Below are positions 7,620 to 16,706 of a stretch of DNA of 64,000 nt, piece by piece. The translations under genes were made by a program, and so were the position numbers. Each line of letters opens with the position of its first letter. Position 1 is the stretch's first letter. The stretch spans positions 558,001 to 622,000 of the forward strand of contig JBLXDU010000001.1 of the NCBI GenBank assembly GCA_048263775.1, given 5' to 3'. Below the pieces are notes generated by a model, which ran no database searches, had not been told where the DNA came from, and worked only from the letters and a program-made list of their open reading frames with translations. This stretch comes from UBA1479 sp048263775 (lineage in GTDB: Bacteria; Pseudomonadota; Alphaproteobacteria; Rhodospirillales; Casp-alpha2).

Positions 7620-9422
7620 TCAACCCACGATGCCGATGGAAATCCCGTCATCGGCACGTTTCGATTCCTTCTTCGTGACTGCGATCTGCTGTGCCAGGTC
7701 ATCGGGTGTGATGCCGCCTCGACCCGGTTTCAGGTGCATGACGGCGATGGACACGGATAGCAGGGGGAAGGTCCGCTCGACACCGCTGCGGTCTTTGGCG
7801 ACGATTCCGCCAGCATCGCGGGCGGTCTTGTCGTAGAAGGTTTCGACCTGATGGCGGAACGACTCGCGCAGATCCGCCAGGCGTGCCCGCGCCTGATTCA
7901 GGCCGATGCCGCGCCAGCCGGCAAAGAAATCATCGCCGCCGATATGGCCCAGAAAGGCACCGTCGGCGATGAAGGATTTTTTCAATAACTCCGCGAACAG
8001 TAGGATCGCCCGGTCGCCCTGACGGAACCCGTAAGTGTCGTTGAACGGCTTGAAGTTGTCGAAATCGAAATAGGCGATGACCGCTTCCGTTTCGTCGTCG
8101 GCGACCAGATCGGTCACATATTCGACAACCATGTGATTGCCAGGAAGCTTGCTCAAAGGGTTGGCATCCCGCGCCATGGCCAGATGCTTTTCGTTGACGA
8201 CCTGAAGCAGCGACGCGGCGGTCAGGAACCCGACGTAACGCAGGTTCTCGACCACGATGATCCCTTCCTGCGTGCCGGACAGGGAATATTTCTCCAGCAC
8301 CCGTTCCGCATTGTCATGGATATCGGCCACGGGGCAGGGGCGGATGAATTCGTTGAGGTGGCGCTTGTAAGACACGTTGGCCAAGAGGTCCTTGCCATAG
8401 CGCGAATAGGTGAAGTCCTTCAGGTCTTCCTCGCGGATGATGCCAAGCGGTTCATCCATGTCGTCGACCACGGGAAAGAAGGTCATGTTCTTGTTTTCGC
8501 GAAAATGCTCGAAGGTCGCCATGATGTCGCTGCTGTTGCGGATGGGGGCCGGCATGGATAGTTCCTGGTCGATGAAACGGCGGTCCGTCTCGCCCTTGCG
8601 CAGGTCGCGCACGCGTGGATAGGCGTCCCGCAGGTCGGCGCCCATGATCAGTGGCCGTTCGATGAAATAGCCCTGGATCAGGTTGCAGCCCATCTCCTTG
8701 CAGGTCAGCAGTTCCTTTTCCGTCTCCACGCCCTCGGCGATCACCGTGATGCCCAAGGTCTGGGCCAGGCTGACAATCTGCGACACGAACAGCTTTTTCA
8801 TGCGGACGGTCTCGATTCCGGAAATGAAGAAACGGTCGATCTTGATGTAATCGGGGTTCTGGTCGTACAGCAGCTTCAACCCCGCAAATCCGGTCCCGAA
8901 ATCGTCGATTGCGATGCGGAACTGCCGGCGCCGGTAGATCTGTGCCAGGGTTTCTGTGTTGGAGACGTCGCGGTCGATCTGATGGCGTTCGGATACCTCC
9001 AGGGTCACGCGCGCGGGTGCTAGATTTGCCGCCCGGGCAGCCTCGACCGTGTCGACGGCGCGATGGTCGTCGGTCAGCAGTGCGCGATTGTCGATGTTCA
9101 GGAACAGCCGCACGGACGGCCCCAAGTCGAGGGCCGAAAACTGTTTCATGGCGCGTCCGCGCAGCAGAACCTCGACCTCCTGCAGAATGCCCATACGGAA
9201 GGAGAAATCGAAAAAGGCGTGGATCGACGTGAAGTCCAGGTCCTCCTGTCCGCGCATCAGGGCCTCGACGCCGTAGAGATGCCCTGTATAGGGATTGATG
9301 ATCGGCTGAAAGGCGAAGCGGACTTCCTCCCGCGCCCAGGCCAGAAACCGGGCGGTAGGATCTCTGGAGGGGCGGCGGGGTTCGGAAGTGGAGGCGTTGA
9401 TAGTGAGGTCGGCGGGGTTCAT
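7620..9422 (-). CDS. EAL - CBS pair - GGDEF cyclic-di-GMP signalling protein
   Basis: 600 residues from the ATG at 9422, chosen for a GGAAG site just upstream; longer frames reach 9545. The order is an EAL phosphodiesterase domain (about 20-270), a CBS-pair-like region (about 285-420) and a C-terminal GGDEF domain (about 430-590). EAL residues expected for activity are present (EALMR, IDDFGTG, EGVET, QGYFIERP). The cyclase signature reads GGDDF instead of GGDEF, and no RxxD inhibitory site precedes it, so diguanylate cyclase activity is uncertain. No sensor transmembrane helix is seen, so it is probably cytosolic, with the CBS domains perhaps sensing adenine nucleotides. It converges with phaC, 6 bases apart. 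Confidence 0.92.
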   Translation of the reverse strand: MNPADLTINASTSEPRRPSRDPTARFLAWAREEVRFAFQPIINPYTGHLYGVEALMRGQEDLDFTSIHAFFDFSFRMGILQEVEVLLRGRAMKQFSALDLGPSVRLFLNIDNRALLTDDHRAVDTVEAARAANLAPARVTLEVSERHQIDRDVSNTETLAQIYRRRQFRIAIDDFGTGFAGLKLLYDQNPDYIKIDRFFISGIETVRMKKLFVSQIVSLAQTLGITVIAEGVETEKELLTCKEMGCNLIQGYFIERPLIMGADLRDAYPRVRDLRKGETDRRFIDQELSMPAPIRNSSDIMATFEHFRENKNMTFFPVVDDMDEPLGIIREEDLKDFTYSRYGKDLLANVSYKRHLNEFIRPCPVADIHDNAERVLEKYSLSGTQEGIIVVENLRYVGFLTAASLLQVVNEKHLAMARDANPLSKLPGNHMVVEYVTDLVADDETEAVIAYFDFDNFKPFNDTYGFRQGDRAILLFAELLKKSFIADGAFLGHIGGDDFFAGWRGIGLNQARARLADLRESFRHQVETFYDKTARDAGGIVAKDRSGVERTFPLLSVSIAVMHLKPGRGGITPDDLAQQIAVTKKESKRADDGISIGIVG

Positions 9423-9666
9423 GGCGCTTCCGGCTGGTTGACGGCCCATGATGGTCGGGCGGGATATGGTTGAATGTGTCCCGATTTGTCGATGATTTTC
9501 GGCATAGGTTGGAAAATGTCCATGGCAATCACCACCTGAAATCAAAACTTCATCTGGCGTTCATGGAGTGAGGGCAGCTTGTGCCTCGACTGTGCCGGTG
9601 GCGAAAATGGGATGAAATGCGACCGGACTATTTACCGATGTGATTGAATACGGGCATAGTTCCGGC
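9423..9666. other. divergent intergenic region between two signalling genes
   Basis: 244 bases separate the c-di-GMP protein and the GAF/PP2C regulator, transcribed in opposite directions. It must hold both promoters, but I see no clear -35/-10 pair, operator palindrome or RNA gene. In-frame upstream starts for both genes fall within it, so the true gene ends may be a little longer. Confidence 0.4.
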
Positions 9667-11439
9667 ATGTCTAATGCTCCCGCCCTGAACATCCGCGATG
9701 CCGCCGCGGAGGATGCCCGCCGGTTCCAGGCCAACCTGGAGCTGTTGGCCGAGATGTCGCAGGATTTCGCCGCCTCGCGCGATCTGGATGCGGCCCTGCT
9801 CAAGGCCGTCGGGCATATCACCGATTCCGTCAATGCCGAGGGCGGCGCCTTGTTCCTGCTCGACGAGGAGGGGGATCATCTGCGCTGCCATGCCTGTGTC
9901 GGAGCGACGGAAATCACCGGTTTGGTGATTGCCGCCGATAAAGGCATCGTCGGGCGTTCGGTGCAGAACAATCTGGGCGAGATCGTCCGAGACGTGTCGA
10001 AGGACCCGAACTTCTTCGGCGGGGTCGACGAAAAGACCGGCTATACGACCAAATCCATCCTCTGCGCGCCGCTCACCGTGAAGGACGAGCGCATCGGTGC
10101 CATCGAATTGATCAACAAGCGCGGCGGCGACGGACTGTTCAGCCCCGACGACCTGCATTTTCTTGAGGCTTTGGCCGCCTCGGCGGCGCTGGCCATTCTC
10201 AACGCCCGCCAGGCGGATGCACTGCTGGAACAGGAGCGCATCAAACGCGAATTGGAACTGGCCCGCGAAATTCAAAGCTCCCTGTTACCCCGGCAGCCCG
10301 GTGATGATGCGCCCATCGGCGGCGTCAATCAGCCCGCACGCGAGGTTTCCGGTGACTTTTTCGACCATTTCCCGCTTGAAGACGGGCGCATCTGCTTTTG
10401 CCTGGGTGACGTCTCGGGCAAGGGGGTGAACGCGGCCCTGCTGATGGCCAAGACCACCAGCCTCTATCGCTGCCTGGGTAAGGCGATCCTGTCGCCGGGG
10501 CGTTTGCTGGCTCTGGTCAACCGCGAGATTTGTGAAACCGCGGCGCGAGGTATGTTCGTGACCATGGTCGGCGGCATCTACGATCCGCGCACGGGCGTGG
10601 TGACGCTGTCCAACGCCGGGCACGAACCGGCCTTGTTGCTGACGCCGGAAGGCGATTTTCAGGCTTTCGAGGCCGAGGGCCCGCCGCTTGGCATCCTGGC
10701 GGATCCGCCGACCAAGGACGGCTATCCGGAAACGGCGGTCGACCTGAAGGGCGGCAGCCTGTGGGTGTTCACCGACGGGGTGACGGAAGGCTATGTCGAT
10801 GACGCCGGAACGGAACTGGGCGTTGACGGCGTGAAAAGGATTCTTTTGGAAACCCGTGGCCAGACGCTGAGGGCACGCCTGGATGCCGTGGTCGGGGTTA
10901 TCCAGCCCGGCGAGGGCGGCATGCGCGACGACGTCACGCTGTTGGGCGTCAGCGACGCGGCGGTTGAGCGGCCGGCGGCCCTGGCCGCCGCCGAACGGGT
11001 GGCTGGTGGTTCGGAATTGATCATGTCCATGCGCCTTCCGGCGCGTGCCGACCGGCTGCGCGTGATTCGCCATGCCGTGCGTGCGGCCTTGGATTTCCTG
11101 ACCTGCGCGGACGAGATGACCGAAGAGGTCATCCTGGCCGTGGACGAGGCCTGCCAGAACGTGGTGCGTCATGCCTATGGCGGTCGCGCCGACGGCGAGA
11201 TCGCGATCGAACTCCGTCGCGACGGCGAAGACTTCGTTGTAGAACTGCAGGATTTCGCGGCCCCCGTCGATACGGGCCAGGTCAAGAGCCGCGATCTCGA
11301 CGACATCAAGCCGGGCGGGCTCGGCGTTCATTTGATCCACGAAATCATGGACGACGTTCAGTTCGTGACGCCTCCCGCCGGGGTGGGTAATCTGTTACAA
11401 CTGCGAAAGCGGCTTCAAACAAAAGCCGGCGCATCTTGA
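9667..11439 (+). CDS. GAF - PP2C (RsbU/SpoIIE-type) phosphatase - HATPase regulator
   Basis: 590 residues. A GAF domain (about 20-180) precedes a short coiled segment ending LEQERIKRELELAREIQSSL, which is the usual lead into RsbU-type PP2C phosphatases. The phosphatase domain (about 215-430) shows SGDFFDHF, GDVSGKGVNAALLM and NAGHEPALL. The C-terminus (about 450-585) is an RsbW/SpoIIAB-like HATPase with DEACQNVVRHAYGG and GGLGVHLIHEIMDDV. One chain thus carries both the phosphatase and the anti-sigma kinase arms of a partner-switching system. The next gene, 11 bases on, is a STAS protein, the natural substrate. A GTG at 9640 is an alternative start. Confidence 0.92.
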   Translation: MSNAPALNIRDAAAEDARRFQANLELLAEMSQDFAASRDLDAALLKAVGHITDSVNAEGGALFLLDEEGDHLRCHACVGATEITGLVIAADKGIVGRSVQNNLGEIVRDVSKDPNFFGGVDEKTGYTTKSILCAPLTVKDERIGAIELINKRGGDGLFSPDDLHFLEALAASAALAILNARQADALLEQERIKRELELAREIQSSLLPRQPGDDAPIGGVNQPAREVSGDFFDHFPLEDGRICFCLGDVSGKGVNAALLMAKTTSLYRCLGKAILSPGRLLALVNREICETAARGMFVTMVGGIYDPRTGVVTLSNAGHEPALLLTPEGDFQAFEAEGPPLGILADPPTKDGYPETAVDLKGGSLWVFTDGVTEGYVDDAGTELGVDGVKRILLETRGQTLRARLDAVVGVIQPGEGGMRDDVTLLGVSDAAVERPAALAAAERVAGGSELIMSMRLPARADRLRVIRHAVRAALDFLTCADEMTEEVILAVDEACQNVVRHAYGGRADGEIAIELRRDGEDFVVELQDFAAPVDTGQVKSRDLDDIKPGGLGVHLIHEIMDDVQFVTPPAGVGNLLQLRKRLQTKAGAS

Positions 11440-11450
11440 GGGGACTGGAC

Positions 11451-11771
11451 ATGAAGCACGAAGTCAAAGACGTGGGCGAATCCGTCGTGATCGCCTTCGA
11501 AGGTGACGTCGATTTGCAAACGTCGCCGAAGGCGCGCGAAGCCCTGTTGGCCACCGTCGGCCAAGGAAAGCCCGTGGTCGTCGATCTTGCCAAGGTCGGC
11601 TATATCGATTCGTCGGGCGTGGCTTCGCTGGTTGAAGCCTTGCAGACCGCCAAGAAGGGCGGCCAGACCTTGGCCCTGGCGGCAGTCAGCGAAGGGGCGC
11701 TTCGGGTGCTCAAGCTGGCGCGCCTCGACGCCGTGTTCGCCATCCATGAGAACGTCGACGACGCCGTATAG
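11451..11771 (+). CDS. STAS-domain protein (anti-sigma antagonist or MlaB-like)
   Basis: 106 residues forming one STAS domain. The phosphorylation loop reads YIDSSGVASL, with Ser55 at the position phosphorylated in SpoIIAA/RsbV. The start at 11451 has AGGGGA 6-7 bases upstream. The gene sits between a combined phosphatase/kinase regulator and mlaE-mlaF-mlaD. Two roles are therefore possible: target of the upstream regulator, or an MlaB-type STAS subunit that docks on the MlaF ATPase. The family is clear, the role is inference, and the two roles are not exclusive. Confidence 0.88.
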   Translation: MKHEVKDVGESVVIAFEGDVDLQTSPKAREALLATVGQGKPVVVDLAKVGYIDSSGVASLVEALQTAKKGGQTLALAAVSEGALRVLKLARLDAVFAIHENVDDAV

Positions 11772-11807
11772 AGCCTGCCCTATTCCAGCCGACCGGAGAA
11801 CCCGCGC

Positions 11808-12623
11808 GTGACGCCAACCGATGCCCGAAACCCGATCGTCGTAACGACCGAAAAGGTCGGCCGTGCCGCCGTCGCCGGGATCGAGGAAATCGGCCTGGGT
11901 GCCATGATGGTGGTGGAAAGCTTCTATTGGTTGATCTTCGGGCGGCGCGAAAAGCAGGCTGTGCGCCTGGGCGCCATCGCGGAGCAATGCATGGCCATCG
12001 GCATCCAGGCGGTGCCGATCATCGCCCTTCTGGCCGCGACCATCGGCATGATGCTGGCCATTCAGGGCATCCATACGCTGCGTATTTTCGGGGCGGAAAG
12101 CCGGGTTACCGTCGGCATTTCTTTTTCCGTGGTGCGTGAATTCGCGCCGCTGATCACCGGCATCGTCATCGCCGGACGGTCGGGATCGGCGCTGGCCGCG
12201 CGCATCGGCACCATGAAGATCAATCAGGAAGTCGATGCCCTTTACGTCATGGGCATCAATCCGGTGCGCTTCCTGGTCGTGCCGGCCATGGTGGCGATGC
12301 TGATCATGGTTCCGGCGCTGACGCTGTTTTCCGATTTCGTCGGTCTGTTCTTTGCCGGGGTCTACGTCAATCTGGACCTTGGTATCTCGCTTGCCGCCTA
12401 TATGGATCAGACCATTGAGCTTCTGAGCGTCGACGACCTGATGCACGGGCTCGGTAAAAGCGTCATCTTCTCGGTGCTTATCGCCGTGATCGGCGTGGTC
12501 AACGGGGCTTCGGTCCAGGGCGGGGCAGAAGGCGTGGGCAAGGCGACGACACGGGCCGTGGTGCAATCCATTTCCGCGATCATCGTGACGGACATGCTGT
12601 TCGCCTTCGTGGTTACGCGGTAG
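11808..12623 (+). CDS. mlaE: MlaE-type ABC transporter permease
   Basis: 271-residue inner-membrane permease of the MCE/Mla phospholipid transport system. It has five to six hydrophobic helices, the MlaE hallmark REFAPLITGIVIAGRSGSA, and the coupling-helix sequence AARIGTMKINQEVDAL. The start is GTG at 11808 with GGAG 9 bases upstream. It is followed 10 bases later by mlaF and then mlaD, so the three form one transporter. Mla systems move lipids between inner and outer membrane to keep outer-membrane asymmetry; the direction cannot be judged from sequence. Confidence 0.94.
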   Translation: MTPTDARNPIVVTTEKVGRAAVAGIEEIGLGAMMVVESFYWLIFGRREKQAVRLGAIAEQCMAIGIQAVPIIALLAATIGMMLAIQGIHTLRIFGAESRVTVGISFSVVREFAPLITGIVIAGRSGSALAARIGTMKINQEVDALYVMGINPVRFLVVPAMVAMLIMVPALTLFSDFVGLFFAGVYVNLDLGISLAAYMDQTIELLSVDDLMHGLGKSVIFSVLIAVIGVVNGASVQGGAEGVGKATTRAVVQSISAIIVTDMLFAFVVTR

Positions 12624-12633
12624 GGACGGGGCC

Positions 12634-13464
12634 ATGACCGACAGCACCGCATCGACGCCCCGCAACGTGATCGAGGTCCGCGATCTGGTCACCCATTACG
12701 GTGACCGCATGATCCTCAAGGGCATTTCGATGGACGTCCATGCCGACGAGGTCATGGTCATCATGGGCGGGTCCGGGTCCGGGAAAAGCACGCTTTTGCG
12801 TCATCTGATGGCGTTGGAACACCATACCTCCGGAACTATGCGCATCCTGGGCGAAGATATCGACAAGCTGTCGGGGGTCGAACTGGTCGAACTGCGCCAG
12901 AAGCTTGGCGTGGCGTTTCAGGGCGGGGCCCTGTTCTCGTCCATGACCGTGGGCGAAAACGTCATGCTGCCGCTGTTCGAACATACGGGGCTTGACCGTA
13001 AGACCATGGAAATCATGGCCCGCATGAAATTGGAAGTGGTCAGCCTGGGCGGGTTCGAAAACCTGATGCCGTCGGAACTGTCCGGCGGCATGATCAAGCG
13101 CGCGGCCTTTGCCCGCGCCATCGTCATGGACCCCAAAATCCTGTTCTGCGACGAACCGTCGGCGGGGCTGGATCCGGTCGTCGCCTCGGCGCTGGACGAT
13201 CTGATCCTGCTGCTGCGTGACGCCCTGGGTATGACCGTGGTCGTGGTTACCCATGAACTGGAAAGCGCGTTCAAGATCGCTGATCGCATCACCATTCTGG
13301 ATCGCGGCGAAATTCTGTTCATCGGCACGCCGGACGAACTGCGCGCCGACCCGTCGCAACGCATCCAGAACCTGTTGAACCGGGTGGCCGAGGACGACAC
13401 CATGGACGCGGATGCCTACCTGAATCGACTGACGGGCGAACAGCCCGCCTACCGACCCCTTTGA
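12634..13464 (+). CDS. mlaF: MlaF-type ABC transporter ATP-binding protein
   Basis: 276 residues. Walker A is GGSGSGKST (about residue 45), the signature motif LSGGMIKRAAFARA, Walker B ILFCDEPSAGLDP, and the switch His lies in VVTHELESAF. The pattern (LSGGM, EPSAGLDPV) is that of MlaF/Ttg2A. It energises lipid transport through MlaE and MlaD at the cytosolic face. It has its own ATG 10 bases after the mlaE stop and is followed by mlaD after 25 bases. Confidence 0.95.
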   Translation: MTDSTASTPRNVIEVRDLVTHYGDRMILKGISMDVHADEVMVIMGGSGSGKSTLLRHLMALEHHTSGTMRILGEDIDKLSGVELVELRQKLGVAFQGGALFSSMTVGENVMLPLFEHTGLDRKTMEIMARMKLEVVSLGGFENLMPSELSGGMIKRAAFARAIVMDPKILFCDEPSAGLDPVVASALDDLILLLRDALGMTVVVVTHELESAFKIADRITILDRGEILFIGTPDELRADPSQRIQNLLNRVAEDDTMDADAYLNRLTGEQPAYRPL

Positions 13465-13489
13465 AAACCGACACGGTGAGAGCGAAGAC

Positions 13490-14488
13490 GTGAGAAGCAA
13501 CAAGATAAACTATCTGCTGGTCGGCACCTTCGTTCTGGCCATGATCGCCGGGTTGATCGTGGCATTGTCCGTGCTGACGGGGCGCACGGGGGCGACGGAC
13601 GCCTACCACGCCTATTATTCGAACGTCACCGGCGTGAAATTCGGAACCCAGGTCGTCTATGAAGGCTACCCCATCGGTCAGGTCGAGACGGTGACACCGG
13701 AGCCGTCCAAGGGCGGCATGCGATTCCGCGTCGATTTCGAGATCAATGAAGGCTGGAAAATCCCCAAGGACAGCAAGGTGGCGATTGCGGCACCCGGCTT
13801 GCTCGCGGCGGTGACGCTGAGCATTTCCGCCGGTGCCAGCCCCGATGCCTTGGCGCCGGGATCAGAAGTCGCGGCGGTTGAGGGCGGCGACCTGTTCGCG
13901 GTCGTGTCGGGTGTCGCGGAAAAGCTGGGCGGGCTCAGCGACAACAGCATCGAGCCCCTTTTGGCCAGCGTTCAACGGGCGGTGAACAACGCCAACAAGC
14001 TTCTGGACAATCACGGCGAGGCCCTGGCCGGCGACCTCAAGGAAATGATCAACGAGGCATCGCAGTTGGTCGCCGACGTCAGCCGCCGCGTTCCCGTGGT
14101 CATCGACAACATGGAACTGATCGCGTCGGACGTGAAGTCGTTCAGCGGCGAGCTGAAGGCCGCCGCCACCCCGGCGAACCGCAAACTGATCGAGGAGACG
14201 ATCGCCAATCTGAACGGTGCGACCAAGGACGCCCGTGCCGCCATGGCCAACGGCGACAAGCTGATGACGACCCTGACCGACATGGTCGGCAAGAACGACG
14301 GTGACCTGCGGCGTACCATCAAGGACGCCCGCTATGTGGTCGAAAGCGTCGCCCGTCGCATTGACGCCATCAACGAAAACCTGGAAGGCATGTCGCGCAA
14401 TATGTTGGAATTCTCACGCCAGATCAGACAAAGCCCCGGTCTGCTGCTGAACAGCAAGCCGGTCACCGATGAGGCACAGGCGAAATGA
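13490..14488 (+). CDS. mlaD: MlaD-type MCE-domain substrate-binding protein
   Basis: 332 residues. There is one N-terminal membrane anchor (about 7-27), then an MCE domain (about 40-120: YYSNVTGVKFGTQVVYEGYPIG, VAIAAPGLLAAVTLSI). A long, helical, coiled-coil-prone C-terminus follows with repeated Asn/Asp-rich heptads, longer than in E. coli MlaD. MCE rings carry lipids through the periplasm. The start is GTG at 13490. The stop overlaps the next gene by four bases (ATGA), showing translational coupling with the lipoprotein. The extended tail resembles the tunnel-building helices of larger MCE proteins; that is inference. Confidence 0.92.
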   Translation: MRSNKINYLLVGTFVLAMIAGLIVALSVLTGRTGATDAYHAYYSNVTGVKFGTQVVYEGYPIGQVETVTPEPSKGGMRFRVDFEINEGWKIPKDSKVAIAAPGLLAAVTLSISAGASPDALAPGSEVAAVEGGDLFAVVSGVAEKLGGLSDNSIEPLLASVQRAVNNANKLLDNHGEALAGDLKEMINEASQLVADVSRRVPVVIDNMELIASDVKSFSGELKAAATPANRKLIEETIANLNGATKDARAAMANGDKLMTTLTDMVGKNDGDLRRTIKDARYVVESVARRIDAINENLEGMSRNMLEFSRQIRQSPGLLLNSKPVTDEAQAK

Positions 14489-15090
14489 GGATGGCCATGA
14501 TCCGACGATTATCCGCGCTGGCATTGGTTGCCGTCCTGACGGCTTGCGGCGGCAACGCCACGGTGCCGGAAAACCATTTCTACCGGCTTGAGGTTACGCC
14601 GCCGGAAGCACCGGGCAAGCGATTGATGGCGGGCGTGCTTGAGGTTGACCGTCTGCTTGCCGCCGGCGAATTGACGCAGCGTTCCATCGTCTATCGCCGC
14701 GCCGACAACCCGCATCAACTTCAGGCCTATCACTATCATTTCTGGAACGAAGCGCCGGGGGTTCTGCTGCAGGCCGAACTGGTCAGCTACCTGCGCGCCG
14801 CCGGCATCGCCGGCACGGTGGTGACGCCGGAAATGCGGGCCCGGCCCGACTTCGCGGTCACCGGCCGGGTGGAAAAGCTGGAACGGGTGATCGACGGATC
14901 GAACGCCGGCGTCATCGAGATGAACTTGGTGTTGCGCCGGGTCAACGACGGCACGGTGCTGGTCGCCAAGACCTATACCCGTGAATTCACACCCAAGGAC
15001 GATGGCCTGACGGCCCTGGTCAAGGGATTCAGCGCGGCTGCCCGCGATATCTTCAAGGCCTTCGTGAACGACATTGCCGCGCAAATCTGA
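14485..15090 (+). CDS. ABC-type transport auxiliary lipoprotein (PqiC/DUF330-like)
   Basis: 201 residues with a lipoprotein signal peptide: MIRRLSALALVAVLTAC, lipobox LTAC, lipidated Cys about residue 21. The mature part has the PqiC/DUF330-type layout: FYRLEV near the N-terminus, a central IVYRRADNPHQLQAYHYHFW, and a C-terminal amphipathic region of TYTREF...LVKGFSAAARDIF type. These lipoproteins are outer-membrane partners of MCE transporters. It follows mlaD with a four-base overlap and takes the place that mlaC has in classical operons; no mlaC is seen. The next gene overlaps its 3' end. Confidence 0.85.
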   Translation: MRMAMIRRLSALALVAVLTACGGNATVPENHFYRLEVTPPEAPGKRLMAGVLEVDRLLAAGELTQRSIVYRRADNPHQLQAYHYHFWNEAPGVLLQAELVSYLRAAGIAGTVVTPEMRARPDFAVTGRVEKLERVIDGSNAGVIEMNLVLRRVNDGTVLVAKTYTREFTPKDDGLTALVKGFSAAARDIFKAFVNDIAAQI

Positions 15091-16447
15091 CGCCCATCGG
15101 ACCCGCCGGGGACGCGCCGGCGGGCGTTCCGGCAGCCGCCGCGGCCATGCCCGCGCGGTTCAGTTCAAGGAACCGGCCCGTGTGACCATCACCGCCCTGG
15201 CGGCACAGGGCGACGGCGTGGCGGACACCGCCGACGGACGCCGCCTGTTCATTCCCTTCACCGTTCCGGGTGACGAGATCGACGTCGAAATCGGCCCGCC
15301 TCGCGGCGATGGGTTCGAGGCCCGTGTGCGGTCCTTCGTCACCAAGGCGCCCCGGGGCGAGGCATTCTGCCGCCATTTCGAAATCTGCGGCGGCTGCGCG
15401 GTGCAACATCTGACGGAAGCGCATTACATTGAATGGAAACGCGGTATCCTGATTCAGGCCTTGTCCCGGCGGGGCCTGATGCTCGATGTCCTGGACCTTG
15501 CATCCGTGCCCAGGGACGCCCGCCGCCGTGTCACGTTCCAGGCGGAACGCACGGACAAGGGCGTGGTTCTCGGCTTCGCCGAACGGCGGGGCCACCGGAT
15601 CGTCGATATCGACGCCTGTCCCCTGCTATTGCCTGACATCAACGCTCTGCTGCCCCTGTTGCGCGATCTGTCGGTGGCGATGCTGCAAACGGGGGAACGG
15701 GCGCGTCTGGCCGTCGCCCGCACGGAAGGCCCCGAGGGTGGGGCGCTTGATCTGGTGGTCGAACGCGACCGTGAACCCGATCTGGCGGCGCGCGAGGCCC
15801 TGGCCGATTTCGCGCGCCGGTCGAACGCGGCACGTATTTCCTGGCGCGACGGAGCGGGGATTGTCGAGCCGGTCGCGCATATCACGCCGGTCGCTGCCGA
15901 ATTCGGCCCCGCGGTGGTGGAACTGCCGCCGGGCGGTTTCATGCAGCCGACGACGGCCGGCGAGGAAATCCTGCGCAATGCGATTCTGGCTGGCTCCGAA
16001 GGGGCCACGCGCATCGCCGAGCTTTATGCCGGCGCCGGCACGTTCACCTTCGTGCTAGCCAAGATGTGCCGGGTTCATGCGGTCGATGGTGACGCCGCGT
16101 TGATGCGTGCGCTCAGCACCGGCGCGGGCCGGTCCGGCCTGGGCGGGCGGGTAACCACGGAAACGCGGGACCTGGCGGCGCGGCCGCTGCTGCCCGGCGA
16201 ATTGAAGGATATCGATACGGTGATCCTGGACCCGCCCCGGGCGGGGGCGTTGCGCCAGGTTGAACAGATCGTCCTGGCGCCGGGCGTGCGCCGCGTGGTC
16301 ATGGTGTCCTGCAACCCGCAGACCTTCGCACGGGATGTCCGGGTTCTTGTCGATGGCGGGTTCGACCCGGGGCCGGTTCTGCCCGTGGATCAATTCCCCT
16401 ATTCCCACCACCTGGAATGCGTGGCGGTGCTGACGCGCGGCGGCTGA
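15074..16447 (+). CDS. 23S rRNA (uracil-C5)-methyltransferase, RlmD/TrmA family
   Basis: About 457 residues. An N-terminal TRAM domain (about 37-95) follows a basic Arg/Gly-rich leader. The four-Cys [4Fe-4S] motif is C...CGGC near residue 100-108 (CRHFEICGGCAVQH). The Rossmann methyltransferase domain has ELYAGAGTFTFVLA for SAM binding, LDPPRAGA, and the catalytic nucleophile in VSCNPQTFARD. The enzyme methylates C5 of a uracil in rRNA or tRNA; the exact position is not certain. The start is unsettled: TTG at 15074 overlaps the preceding gene by 17 bases, and a GTG at 15182 would remove the leader. Confidence 0.9.
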   Translation: MPRKSDAHRTRRGRAGGRSGSRRGHARAVQFKEPARVTITALAAQGDGVADTADGRRLFIPFTVPGDEIDVEIGPPRGDGFEARVRSFVTKAPRGEAFCRHFEICGGCAVQHLTEAHYIEWKRGILIQALSRRGLMLDVLDLASVPRDARRRVTFQAERTDKGVVLGFAERRGHRIVDIDACPLLLPDINALLPLLRDLSVAMLQTGERARLAVARTEGPEGGALDLVVERDREPDLAAREALADFARRSNAARISWRDGAGIVEPVAHITPVAAEFGPAVVELPPGGFMQPTTAGEEILRNAILAGSEGATRIAELYAGAGTFTFVLAKMCRVHAVDGDAALMRALSTGAGRSGLGGRVTTETRDLAARPLLPGELKDIDTVILDPPRAGALRQVEQIVLAPGVRRVVMVSCNPQTFARDVRVLVDGGFDPGPVLPVDQFPYSHHLECVAVLTRGG

Positions 16448-16457
16448 CGCCCCCGTC

Positions 16458-16706
16458 CTACATGCCGACGGCGCGCATGTAGATGGTCAGGACTTCTTCC
16501 ATTTCGTTGCGGTCGCTTTCATCCATTTTGCGCAGGCGGATGAGCTGACGCATCACCTTGACGTCGAACCCGGCGGACTTGGCTTCGGAATAGACTTCCT
16601 TGATGTCTTCCGCGAGGGCTTTCTTTTCCTCTTCCAGACGTTCGATCCGGTCGATAAGGGCTTTCAGGCGCTCGCTGGCGGCGCCGCCGATTTCGCTTTC
16701 GCTCAT
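16458..16706 (-). CDS. UPF0335 / DUF2312 family protein
   Basis: 82 residues, mostly one long charged helix (RLKALIDRIERLEEEKKALAEDIKEVYSEAKSAGFDVK). It matches the UPF0335 (DUF2312) family, which is common in Alphaproteobacteria and of unknown function. The ATG at 16706 is chosen because the conserved family sequence starts there and AAGGACA lies upstream. It is probably cytosolic and a coiled coil. It converges with the RNA methyltransferase and is transcribed away from the response regulator. Confidence 0.88.
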   Translation of the reverse strand: MSESEIGGAASERLKALIDRIERLEEEKKALAEDIKEVYSEAKSAGFDVKVMRQLIRLRKMDESDRNEMEEVLTIYMRAVGM

